NCBI GenBank assembly: GCA_017512625.1
Contig: JAFWFB010000080.1
Span: 1 to 13,584, forward strand
Direction of reading: 5' to 3'
From: Erysipelotrichaceae bacterium
Lineage (GTDB): Bacteria > Bacillota_I > Bacilli_A > Erysipelotrichales > Erysipelotrichaceae
DNA length: 13,584 bases
Numbering within the stretch: the stretch's first letter is position 1; each line of letters starts with the position of its first letter. Under the pieces are notes generated by a model that was given only the letters and a program-made list of their open reading frames with translations, searched no databases and was not told the DNA's origin. Shown here one piece after another: positions 7,230 to 13,547 of the stretch. The translations under genes and the position numbers were made by a program.

Positions 7230-7918
7230 AAGCCGAAAAACTCCTTAAAGTCTTTCTCTTCCATTTCGTTGACCGCTTCACTGATATCGGTCAGATAGTG
7301 AGCATCGCTGTCGATGAAGATCAGTACGTCCTTACCATATTCATCATGGTAACGTTTAGCCTGCTCATCGTTTTTGACTTCGACCCCGTCGTAATCAAGA
7401 CTTGGCGGGATAAAGCCCAGCTGATGGGTGATGCTGTTGGCTTTGTCATAGATATGAGCCAGGATCGCTTTACCGCGATACTGATGGATCATCCTGATCA
7501 GTTCATCAATCCCGATATCCAGTGACTGAAGCAATAGTTTCGGATAGGTGGCGATGGTCTCATCCTGATCATTCTTGATCTCCTGCTTACCGAAATAATT
7601 CTCATCATTGGGGATCGCAGGTAGATGATCATCGACATATTTTCCGAAATCCTGATTGTCCTTGAGATTATTGAAGATACCAAGGACATGGACTTCTTCT
7701 TTGGATTCAGCTTCGATACCATAGAGGATCTTCATCCCTATCGTTTTCGCAACTTCATCCAGAACCGGCTGTTGCAAAGTACAGTTGTGATCACATACCG
7801 CCATGTAATCAAGACCCTTGATCATACCCATATTGAGGATATTGTTGGGTGACATCAGGTCATCGCCACATGGTGACAGGCAACTGTGAATATGCAGATC
7901 ATAACAGATCTTAGCCAT
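7223..7918 (-). CDS. PHP-domain metal-dependent phosphoesterase
   Basis: A 231-aa protein of the PHP superfamily (as in DNA polymerase III alpha and histidinol phosphatase). The metal-binding set is visible: DLHIHS (7-12, His9 and His11), CDHN (42-45, Asp43 and His44), Glu69/Glu71 in GIEAE, His77 in VHVLG, His155 in LAHIYD and SDAH (204-207). A tri-metal hydrolase site therefore looks intact. It has no polymerase or nuclease domain, so it is a stand-alone enzyme; the substrate (a phosphoester, perhaps a small signalling molecule or phosphoprotein) is unknown. The start is supported by AAAGGA upstream. The ATG overlaps the DRTGG-2 stop by 8 nt and its stop overlaps the HATPase start. This tight packing suggests a shared job with those neighbours. 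Confidence 0.88.
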   Translation of the reverse strand: MAKICYDLHIHSCLSPCGDDLMSPNNILNMGMIKGLDYMAVCDHNCTLQQPVLDEVAKTIGMKILYGIEAESKEEVHVLGIFNNLKDNQDFGKYVDDHLPAIPNDENYFGKQEIKNDQDETIATYPKLLLQSLDIGIDELIRMIHQYRGKAILAHIYDKANSITHQLGFIPPSLDYDGVEVKNDEQAKRYHDEYGKDVLIFIDSDAHYLTDISEAVNEMEEKDFKEFFGLW

Positions 7919-8237
7919 TTAGTTCCTTTATCTTTAAGGCTGTCTCGTAGATAGGCAGTTCGCACTCGATGATGCTGATGCCTTCCTCATTGGCCTTATC
8001 GATCATTTCCTGGTCGGCTTTGGCGCCCTCAGCGAAGATCAGACAACTGAAATCCTTAAGAACGGCCACAGCCAGAGTATTGATGTGGACCTGGATGGTG
8101 ATCCAGGCTTCATCGCTTTGGCCCTTACCCATGACCCAGCTAAGCAGGTCACTGATATAGCAGCCTTCGATGTCCCGGTCAAAGAGCTGGTTTACTAACT
8201 TAAACTCTTCGTGTTTTACCAATTCACTTACTTTCAC
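7911..8237 (-). CDS. DRTGG-domain protein 2
   Basis: A 108-aa protein resembling stand-alone DRTGG domains found beside hydrogenase and acetate-metabolism genes. The eponymous motif is degenerate (DRDIEGCYISDLLS, about residues 20-33), but the following pattern, with WITIQVHINTLAVAVLKD (45-62) and a late EEGISIIE segment (84-91), is typical. The fold in other proteins is a probable ligand- or nucleotide-responsive regulatory domain; no catalytic motif is visible. The start is GTG at 8237-8235 with GGAGG 6 nt upstream inside the preceding gene, which it overlaps by 14 nt. With DRTGG protein 1 it brackets the ATPase/HydS-like pair. The ligand is unknown. Confidence 0.78.
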   Translation of the reverse strand: MKVSELVKHEEFKLVNQLFDRDIEGCYISDLLSWVMGKGQSDEAWITIQVHINTLAVAVLKDFSCLIFAEGAKADQEMIDKANEEGISIIECELPIYETALKIKELNG

Positions 8238-9405
8238 CTTTTACCTCCAGTGCCCGGTGGATCCGGCAATCTTCCAAAGTCTTATGTCCGGCGCAGATCT
8301 CTTCCGCCATTCGCCTACAGGTCTGTAGGCCACAGGCGCTGCAGTCATAACCAGGCAGCTTCTCCAGGACCTCATTGACGACCTTGAAGAATCTCAGACG
8401 ATCCTTAAAGTCGGTGATCTCATTTTCATCTTCCGGTTCATAGCTATGAGAGAGCAGTGCCTCATCGATATCCATGACTTCATCGGAAAGATCAAGCTTG
8501 CGGTAATTGCGCATGGTAAGGAAGCTGTTGCCCCAAACCAGATGGCCACCGATACAGCCGTTGAAGCAAGGATACAACATCATCAGGTTGATATCCTCAA
8601 GCAGATCGAATTCCGCCAGTTCCAGACTGGAATTGATCTTTTCAAAGCCATCGGCGATCAGGACATTTTCCTTTCTCTCCAGAGTCTGGGCATTGGCCAG
8701 ACTTAAGCCATGGGATGAAAGGTTTAAAGGCATCCTGACCTTTTCCTTGTTGCACATCTTGATCACCGGTAAGGCATCAGCGATGGCAACGGCGTAATCA
8801 ACTTCATAGTTGCCGCCTGACGGATACTTGGCCAGGCTTAGTTTTGCTTCGCATTCCGCCAGAAGGAAGATACCTACGTTTTCCTTATCACTTAGACGTT
8901 CCCTGACCTGCCTGGCAGCTATCTCGCTGGCATACTGGTAAGGGATCAGGTTATCTTCCAAAGTCTGATAGTTTACCTTGATCAGGTTGTTTACTACCGG
9001 ACAGAAGGATGCGATCTTAAGGGTGTTGCTGCTTGCGGCGATATCCTCATAGCCCTTAAGGATCCTTCCTTCATAGGGACTAAGATCGACTACCTCATCA
9101 AAGCCGACATCCTTGATCGCATAGAACATCTCCTCGATCTCTTTGTTGGAAGAGAAGTTGTTAGCGAAAGCAGAAGGTACCAGACAAACGGTATAGGCAA
9201 AGTCAGCTATCTTGGAAAGCGGTGCGCCCTGCACCTGCAACCCCTGATGGTAGCATTCCCTGATGCAGCGTCCGCAATTGATGCAGAAAGCATCATCAAT
9301 GCTGATCCTGCCATCTCTTTGGGAGATCGCTCCGGTTGGACAGGATTTTACGCATTTCAGACATTTGATGCATTTGTCTAGTCCGTAACTGATAACACTC
9401 TTCAT
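8224..9405 (-). CDS. HydS-like iron-sulfur protein with divergent [FeFe]-hydrogenase H-domain
   Basis: A 393-aa soluble protein. N-terminal 2x[4Fe-4S] ferredoxin: Cys12/15/18/22 and Cys41/44/47/51. The middle is an H-domain with strongly altered motifs: L1 SFCPVVNN (133-140, single Cys135, no TSCCPGW), L2 ECEAK (184-188, keeps C-x2-K with Cys185 and Lys188) and L3 PCFNGCIGG (279-287, Cys280 and Cys284). Four cysteines that could hold the [4Fe-4S] subcluster therefore remain, while the proton-relay Cys of true hydrogenases is missing. A C-terminal Fe-S domain has Cys355/358/363/371 (YDCSACGLQTCRRMAEEICA), as in RnfB-type proteins and some sensors. A single-Cys CP motif recalls group C (HydS, putative H2 sensor) enzymes, but there is no PAS domain. 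A sensory or redox-relay role inside the hydrogenase operon is likely but unproved. ATGA overlap with the upstream ATPase gene. Confidence 0.85.
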   Translation of the reverse strand: MKSVISYGLDKCIKCLKCVKSCPTGAISQRDGRISIDDAFCINCGRCIRECYHQGLQVQGAPLSKIADFAYTVCLVPSAFANNFSSNKEIEEMFYAIKDVGFDEVVDLSPYEGRILKGYEDIAASSNTLKIASFCPVVNNLIKVNYQTLEDNLIPYQYASEIAARQVRERLSDKENVGIFLLAECEAKLSLAKYPSGGNYEVDYAVAIADALPVIKMCNKEKVRMPLNLSSHGLSLANAQTLERKENVLIADGFEKINSSLELAEFDLLEDINLMMLYPCFNGCIGGHLVWGNSFLTMRNYRKLDLSDEVMDIDEALLSHSYEPEDENEITDFKDRLRFFKVVNEVLEKLPGYDCSACGLQTCRRMAEEICAGHKTLEDCRIHRALEVKGESK

Positions 9406-9821
9406 ATTGCTTTAAAGGTTATAAACAGGTGAGTTCCCTTAGGGGAAGAACTGATCTTGAAGGTATCAGCCACCCGTTTGATATTGTATAGTCCCATGCC
9501 GGCACCAAAGCCAAGGCTCTTGGCTTCATCGGATGCGGTACTGTATCCCTGCTGCATGGCTTTTTCGATATCCGGGATACCCGGACCGCAGTCATTGAAA
9601 TACATGGATACCGTACCATCGTCATCGATAAACAGATCGATGGTTCCGCCATAGGAATGGATGATCAGATTGATCTCCGCTTCATAGCAGGCTACTGCTA
9701 TCCTGCGGATGATCGCTGCCGGAATGCCCGTATCACGCAAGATCTTCTTGATCTCTACCGATACCTTTCCGGCGTTTACAAAATCATTTTGTTTGACGGT
9801 ATAATGCTCAGTTAATATCAA
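9402..9821 (-). CDS. RsbW/SpoIIAB-like ATPase (anti-sigma-factor-type GHKL kinase domain)
   Basis: A compact 139-aa GHKL ATPase of the anti-sigma-factor serine kinase type. N box ACYEAEINLIIHSYGG (44-59, Asn51), G1 box DCGPGI (77-82) and G2 box GFGAGMGLYNIKRVAD (104-119) are intact, so ATP binding is expected. I take the TTG at 9821-9819 as start: it places the conserved LTEHYTVKQNDF segment at the N-terminus, as in relatives, with purine-rich AGGAAGG and AAGGG upstream. An earlier TTG at 9863 would overlap the preceding gene by 56 nt. The gene then overlaps DRTGG-1 by 14 nt and the HydS-like gene by 4 nt (ATGA). No sigma factor or anti-anti-sigma protein is nearby, so its target may be a neighbour in this operon; that is inference. 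Confidence 0.82.
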   Translation of the reverse strand: MILTEHYTVKQNDFVNAGKVSVEIKKILRDTGIPAAIIRRIAVACYEAEINLIIHSYGGTIDLFIDDDGTVSMYFNDCGPGIPDIEKAMQQGYSTASDEAKSLGFGAGMGLYNIKRVADTFKISSSPKGTHLFITFKAI

Positions 9822-10173
9822 GGCCCTTAATTCCTTCCTGACCAAGGATCGCACAGGTATCAAACATCGAACGGGAACACTTAAAGACGTTATATCCCAG
9901 CTCCTTTGCTGTCTCGATCAGCACTTCATCGTTCTTCTTGTTGCGGACAAAGATGATAAAGTCGATATCCAGCATCATGGCTGTCTGAAAGGCCTGAGGA
10001 TTGGCCAGTCCGGTCACAAAGACCAGAGACTCGTTATGATTGTTGATCATGGCTAAAGCATCGCTCATCAGATCGGTGGCGAAGCAATAGTCATAATTCT
10101 TTTCCAGCAGGGACTCATCAGCCAGATACAGACATTTGGCGTCGAGTACCTTCAGAATATCCTTTGCTAACAT
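9808..10173 (-). CDS. DRTGG-like protein 1
   Basis: A 121-aa soluble protein with a Rossmann-like alternation of strands and helices. Recognisable patterns of the small DRTGG-related family in hydrogenase operons are CFATDLMSDALA (30-41), VFVTGLANPQAFQTA (51-65), DIDFIIFVRNKK (69-80) and a final SMFDTCAILGQEGIKG segment. The literal DRTGG motif is absent. Such proteins are often annotated as HPr-kinase-like because of the DRTGG module, but no P-loop is present, so no kinase function should be assigned. The ATG shares one base with the hndA stop (TAATG), implying coupled translation. Its role is unknown; it probably acts with the neighbouring ATPase and HydS-like protein. Confidence 0.75.
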   Translation of the reverse strand: MLAKDILKVLDAKCLYLADESLLEKNYDYCFATDLMSDALAMINNHNESLVFVTGLANPQAFQTAMMLDIDFIIFVRNKKNDEVLIETAKELGYNVFKCSRSMFDTCAILGQEGIKGLDIN

Positions 10174-10655
10174 TATCCCTCAGCAACCATCTTGTTGATG
10201 ACTTCGTAGATCTCGTCGTTATCGTTGCAATTCTTGTAGAATTTACCATCGATATTTACTACCGGTGCCAGACCACAGGCTCCAAGGCATCTGGTAGCAT
10301 CCAGTGAGAAGATACCATCTTCACTGGTACCGTTGACCGGTGCTTTGGTGATCTCCTGGATCTTGTCAATGATATTCTGGGAACCCTTGACATAGCAGGC
10401 AGTACCCAGGCAGACATTAATGACGTGTTTTCCCTTAGGTTCTGTAGTAAATTGGGTGTAAAAGGTTACGACACCATAAACTTCAGCCACACTGGTACCA
10501 ACCGCATCAGCGATCTTCTCCATGGCTTCAAAAGGAATGTAACCGAGTTCATCCTGAACATCGTGAAGCATCAGCTTGGTTGGTCCGAGTTCATCCTTAT
10601 GTCTTGCGACGATCTCATCGATCTTGGCCAGTGCTTCGGTTTTAAGTTTCAACAT
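10173..10655 (-). CDS. hndA: NuoE-like [2Fe-2S] hydrogenase subunit (HndA/HydC)
   Basis: A 160-aa thioredoxin-fold electron-transfer subunit. The N-terminal helical region (about 1-75, with the LMLHDVQDELGYIP and VYGVVTFYTQF family patterns) leads to a [2Fe-2S] domain with C-x4-C (VCLGTAC, Cys82 and Cys87) and C-x3-C (RCLGACG, Cys123 and Cys127), all four ligands present. It relays electrons between the HndC flavin/Fe-S chain and the catalytic subunit. The start at 10655 is chosen because GGAGGAG lies 5 nt upstream and family members begin near this point; an upstream in-frame ATG at 10697 precedes the -10 element and is unlikely. First gene of the ten-gene operon; the other hydrogenase subunits are about 3.5 kb downstream, an unusual separation by the regulatory-looking block. 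Confidence 0.93.
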   Translation of the reverse strand: MLKLKTEALAKIDEIVARHKDELGPTKLMLHDVQDELGYIPFEAMEKIADAVGTSVAEVYGVVTFYTQFTTEPKGKHVINVCLGTACYVKGSQNIIDKIQEITKAPVNGTSEDGIFSLDATRCLGACGLAPVVNIDGKFYKNCNDNDEIYEVINKMVAEG

Positions 10656-10679
10656 ATCCACTCCTCCAATTACTGACTC

Positions 10680-10688
10680 ATTATAACA
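10680..10688 (-). promoter_or_regulatory. Extended -10 promoter of the hydrogenase operon
   Basis: On the minus strand TGTTATAAT (10688-10680) is a perfect extended -10 with the consensus hexamer TATAAT. The matching -35 position (about 10703-10708, CTCAAC) is poor and lies inside the predicted Rex operator. RNA would start near 10673, giving a leader of about 18 nt that just includes the ribosome-binding site. Confidence 0.75.
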
Positions 10689-10703
10689 AATATCCAAATA
10701 TAG

Positions 10704-10721
10704 TTGAGAAATTTTTCACAA
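10704..10721 (-). promoter_or_regulatory. Rex-type operator (NADH/NAD+ sensing)
   Basis: On the minus strand TTGTGAAAAATTTCTCAA forms an 18-bp inverted repeat, TTGTGAA-N4-TTCTCAA, with one mismatch between the arms. It matches the Rex operator pattern TTGTGAA-N4-TTCACAA at all arm positions but one and overlaps the -35 position of the hydrogenase promoter. Rex releases DNA when NADH is high, so H2 production would be induced when fermentation electrons accumulate. The rex gene itself is not in the window. Confidence 0.7.
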
Positions 10722-10787
10722 AAAAAACATAAGTTATTTTTTCACTATTGAAAGATATGAAAAAACCATGCATTTTTGCCTGTAAAT

Positions 10788-11648
10788 TCAAAGAAAAAGA
10801 TCTCTTTTCACAAGTAAAGAGATCTTGGTTTCATCGTGCAATTTAATCAGAAATAGAACTTCCGCCATCTCCAAAACCGGAGCGGTAACCAGTTTTGCAT
10901 CCAGGCCATTATCCCTGATCAGTTTGTAATTGGTCTTGTAAGCTATGACCGGGGTATTGTTGTGCTGGCTTAAGTGAGCAAGCAATACGATCGTCGTACC
11001 GTTTTTGATGCTGTCGATCAGATATTCAGAACACTGGCGATTGCTTAAATGCCCTTTGTTTCCTGCTATCCGCTTTTTAAGATAGGCAGGATAAGGTCCG
11101 TCTTTAAGCATCTGTTCATCATGATTGGATTCGATCATCAAAAGATCGCTGCCTAAGGCTGCCTTTCCGATATCCTCACTGATATAGCCTGAATCGGTTA
11201 TGCAGGAAAACTTCTTGTTGCCTGCCTTAAAGATGAAATTAATGGAGCCTTTGGCATCGTGGGAAGAAGGATAGGAAGATATGGCTATGTCACCGATCCT
11301 TATATCATCCTTCTGTTTTATTTCGTAAAAATGATCAAACGGTCTTTCCAAAGTCCTGATGATACCTTCGATCGTCGGGCCGGAAGCAACGATCGGAAGA
11401 TCATGGTATTTACATAAGGAACGCAGTCCACTGATATGGTCGGAGTGATCATGGGTTATCAATACGGCACTAACATCCTCAAAGCCATAACCCAGGCTAT
11501 TTAATGCCTTCCGGACTCTGGCGGTCGAAACGCCGAAATCGTGAATGAAAAGCTTCCCGCCAAAAGACAGGATCGCTGAATTACCACTGGAACCGGAACC
11601 AACGGTATAGATAAAGTCCCGGGTTATCAATCTGTTAGTCATTCCCAT
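10788..11648 (-). CDS. walJ: WalJ/YycJ-type metallo-beta-lactamase-fold hydrolase
   Basis: A 286-aa cytoplasmic protein of the MBL-fold family that includes YycJ/WalJ. Seen: SGSSGNSA (18-25), the metal motif THDHSDH (65-71), SSHD with His130, Asp152 in TDSG, ESNHD (173-177), the family-specific GNKGHLSNRQCS stretch (196-207, His200) and LLAHLSQHNN (222-231, His225). A two-metal hydrolase site is complete. YycJ proteins are linked to DNA repair or exonuclease activity and cell-wall/division control in other Firmicutes; here it is away from walRK. The start is uncertain: ATG 11648, ATG 11642 and TTG 11630 are all possible and none has a ribosome-binding site, while TATAAT lies only 2 nt before 11648. 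The last codons overlap a terminator hairpin. Confidence 0.88.
   Translation of the reverse strand: MGMTNRLITRDFIYTVGSGSSGNSAILSFGGKLFIHDFGVSTARVRKALNSLGYGFEDVSAVLITHDHSDHISGLRSLCKYHDLPIVASGPTIEGIIRTLERPFDHFYEIKQKDDIRIGDIAISSYPSSHDAKGSINFIFKAGNKKFSCITDSGYISEDIGKAALGSDLLMIESNHDEQMLKDGPYPAYLKKRIAGNKGHLSNRQCSEYLIDSIKNGTTIVLLAHLSQHNNTPVIAYKTNYKLIRDNGLDAKLVTAPVLEMAEVLFLIKLHDETKISLLVKRDLFL
10791..10826 (-). terminator. Terminator embedded in the 3' end of walJ
   Basis: Perfect 11-bp stem AAGATCTCTTT / AAAGAGATCTT (10797-10807 and 10816-10826). On the minus strand it is followed by a U-rich run that includes the TGA stop region. The hairpin is wholly inside the final dozen codons of the gene, so the coding sequence supplies its own terminator. 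Confidence 0.75.
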
Positions 11649-11650
11649 AA

Positions 11651-11656
11651 ATTATA
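11651..11656 (-). promoter_or_regulatory. Possible -10 element of walJ
   Basis: Consensus TATAAT on the minus strand, 2 nt before the first ATG of walJ and after the lipoprotein terminator. The -35 region is weak (about TTTTAA). If used, RNA would begin at or just after the first ATG, favouring the ATG at 11642 or the TTG at 11630 on a near-leaderless message. Confidence 0.35.
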
Positions 11657-11705
11657 ACCGATACCCCTGACTTTAAAAGATTTAATCATTCGCTTTTAAG
11701 GAAAT

Positions 11706-11732
11706 AAAAAAGAGGTCCAAGACCTCTTTTTT
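11706..11732 (-). terminator. Terminator of the lipoprotein gene
   Basis: Perfect 12-bp stem AAAAAAGAGGTC / GACCTCTTTTTT (11706-11717 and 11721-11732) with a 3-nt loop and a U-tract on the minus strand. It lies 18 nt after the TAA at 11751-11753 but nearly 200 nt after the earlier TGA at 11928, agreeing with 11751 being the original end of the gene. Confidence 0.9.
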
Positions 11733-11750
11733 AAATAGTTTTTTGTTTGC

Positions 11751-11927
11751 TTATTCAGCAGTGAAATCGAAGTTTACCAGCGTATTGTTTTCCTGCTCGG
11801 TAACATCGATTCCTACTACCATGTTCTTTTCTTCGTTATAAAGAGCATTTGCCTTACGTGAACCGACTTCGCTCGGATTGACTCGCTCGAATCCGGCTTC
11901 ATTAAGTTTGGCTTCGTAAGCATTTAA
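11751..11927 (-). pseudogene. C-terminal remnant of the lipoprotein beyond an in-frame TGA
   Basis: Immediately after the TGA at 11930-11928 the same reading frame stays open for 58 codons to TAA (11751-11753). Its translation begins LNAYEAKLNEAGFERV, a clear repeat of the LNSYEQSLKDAGFEPV unit at residues 425-441 of the same protein, and it ends in alternating hydrophobic residues like the other repeat units (VVGIDVT, LVNFDFT). It has no start codon or ribosome-binding site of its own. In that repeat the residue aligned with the stop is Tyr424, so the ancestral codon may have been TGG (Trp) changed by one base, though that is inference. Readthrough or a sequence error are the alternatives. 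Confidence 0.8.
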
Positions 11928-13547
11928 TCAGTTTTCAGCTTCTTCCATTGTCGCAAAAGTCTGATCGAAGGCCAGGTAAAGCTTGTAGTCAAGATTATAC
12001 TGAACCTTCATGTATTCATCCATGGTGCGGCTGGTGATCGGATCATTAAGATCGATGGCCTGGAATCCGGCTTCGCTGATCAGCGTTTCGGTCTCCTCAG
12101 CACTGAGGGTCTTTTCATCCTTAAACAACAGAGATACGGTTCCGTTATCTCCCATCAGGTAGCGGAAGTTGGCTCCGTTTTCCGGCAGTTCGATATAGCT
12201 AGGTTCATCGCTGCCACCTTCATATACCGGCTCGAATCCGGCATCTTTCAGACTCTGCTCGTAGCTGTTTAGATATTCGTCCATCTTATCCTGATCCTCA
12301 AAGGCGATATCGACATAGAGAACGGTATTGTACTTGAAGAAGTACAGCCAGGATTCAGTCTGCTGGTTAGCATCATCCCTTCCTCTTACAGAAGTGAAAT
12401 TATCCGATTCAGGAAGTGGCAGATAGCCAAACTGCTTGATGAATTCATTGATGCTTGAAAGATCACTGTAGACCGGTGAGTCATAATACTTTCTCATGGT
12501 CAGGTTGACGCCATCATCATAGCCGGCTTCAACTTCGGTATAGCACTTATAGGCTTCCCTTAAAAGTTTACGGTAGACGGTCTTTTCATTGCCTTCAGCA
12601 TCCGTGATCTTTACTTCACTAAAGCCTTCCTTTTTCAAAACTTCGATATATTCGTTAAGATCGGCTTCGGTAGCATGGCTGTCCCTGATCCTGACCTCGT
12701 CAGTATCCATATAGTTGTCATCCATCTTCATGGCGTAGCTTGCGAAAGCCGGGAATGGGGCAACGGAGTTGCCATAACCAGGCATGAAAACGGAGTTCAT
12801 GATAAACAGATCGCTGCTATTCCAGTCGCTGCGGGCTTCCGGATAAACCGGCGCCTTCATCCAGGCACTGGCTAAGCTATTGTCTTCGGCTTCGCCGAAC
12901 TTGATAGCAACATCGATATCCTCGAATGAGAGATGGGCAACCGGATCATCATTGACAACTGCTTTGAAATGAACTTCGGTTGGATCGATATCATTCATTT
13001 CCAGATAGACATCCTCCATCAGACGGATGGTGGTTTCGCCATAACCGGCGTAGTTAAGCAGGAAACGTTTGACTAATTCATCGCGTGAAAGGAAAGTCAA
13101 AGGTTCATCGGTCTGATTATAGAAGAGGTTGTAGATATTTCCCTGGGAGACCTCTTCGCTTGCAAGGTAGCCAGGTAAACGGGAGTTGGCTGTTTCAACG
13201 GCATTTCCTTCACCAAGGAAGGTAACGCTTGCCAACTCATCTCCATCGATGAAGCCCTGGAAGGTCTCATCGTTGACGCTCATGACAGCAAAATCGGTAT
13301 AAAGATCATTATCTGCGTAATCAAACCAGACCAGATCCTTGGAAAAGACGTTGATTTTCAGGTAGTCCTTGGACTGGACTGAGTATTTTTCTTCCTTAAG
13401 TTTGGTAAGGAAGTTATCCATTGCTTGTTCCGAGATTTCCGCCGGACTAAGCTCGGACTCTGATCCGGAAGGCTTAGTGCCGGTACAGCCTGTAAGACAC
13501 AGGCAAAGCAATACCGTCGCAACAAGCCATTTTTTTATATTATTCAT
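11928..13547 (-). CDS. Secreted lipoprotein of unknown function, truncated by TGA
   Basis: A 539-aa product. The start at 13547 is set by GGAGG 7 nt upstream; an earlier in-frame ATG (13568) precedes that site. It begins MNNIKKWLVA, has a hydrophobic core and the lipobox LTGC with lipidated Cys21, then a Ser/Glu-rich linker, so it is anchored outside the membrane. The rest is acidic and Tyr-rich, with repeat-like units ending in Leu-x5-GF (around 297-311, 423-441 and, past the stop, 541-556), each followed by beta-rich sequence. No catalytic motif is recognised. The frame stops at TGA and continues in frame for 58 codons to a TAA next to the terminator, so this is probably a gene shortened by a late nonsense change. 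The 539-aa part may still be functional. It is monocistronic; its promoter lies mostly off the window. Confidence 0.8.
   Translation of the reverse strand: MNNIKKWLVATVLLCLCLTGCTGTKPSGSESELSPAEISEQAMDNFLTKLKEEKYSVQSKDYLKINVFSKDLVWFDYADNDLYTDFAVMSVNDETFQGFIDGDELASVTFLGEGNAVETANSRLPGYLASEEVSQGNIYNLFYNQTDEPLTFLSRDELVKRFLLNYAGYGETTIRLMEDVYLEMNDIDPTEVHFKAVVNDDPVAHLSFEDIDVAIKFGEAEDNSLASAWMKAPVYPEARSDWNSSDLFIMNSVFMPGYGNSVAPFPAFASYAMKMDDNYMDTDEVRIRDSHATEADLNEYIEVLKKEGFSEVKITDAEGNEKTVYRKLLREAYKCYTEVEAGYDDGVNLTMRKYYDSPVYSDLSSINEFIKQFGYLPLPESDNFTSVRGRDDANQQTESWLYFFKYNTVLYVDIAFEDQDKMDEYLNSYEQSLKDAGFEPVYEGGSDEPSYIELPENGANFRYLMGDNGTVSLLFKDEKTLSAEETETLISEAGFQAIDLNDPITSRTMDEYMKVQYNLDYKLYLAFDQTFATMEEAEN

Noticed and set aside
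9822..9863. Longer RsbW-like ATPase start at TTG 9863
   Set aside because: It would overlap the upstream gene by 56 nt, and the added residues are basic and unlike the family N-terminus; TTG 9821 fits better.
9808..10173. HPr kinase function for the DRTGG-like proteins
   Set aside because: Neither protein has a P-loop or kinase signature; only the DRTGG-like regulatory fold is suggested.
10656..10697. Longer hndA start at ATG 10697, adding 14 residues
   Set aside because: That ATG is upstream of the TATAAT element and lacks a ribosome-binding site, while ATG 10655 has GGAGGAG at proper spacing and fits the family N-terminus.
10722..10787. Riboswitch or attenuator between walJ and hndA
   Set aside because: The stretch is AT-rich with no stable folding, and the predicted transcript starts near 10673, downstream of it.
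11928..11930. TGA read as tryptophan through an alternative genetic code
   Set aside because: Several other genes end in TGA with nothing coherent after it (the ABC gene at 275-277 would run into the tRNA, and walJ at 10788), and conserved Trp residues use TGG. The standard bacterial code applies.
11928..11930. Selenocysteine insertion at the lipoprotein TGA
   Set aside because: The neighbouring repeat has Tyr at the equivalent position and no redox motif surrounds it. I saw no clear SECIS-like hairpin directly after the codon.
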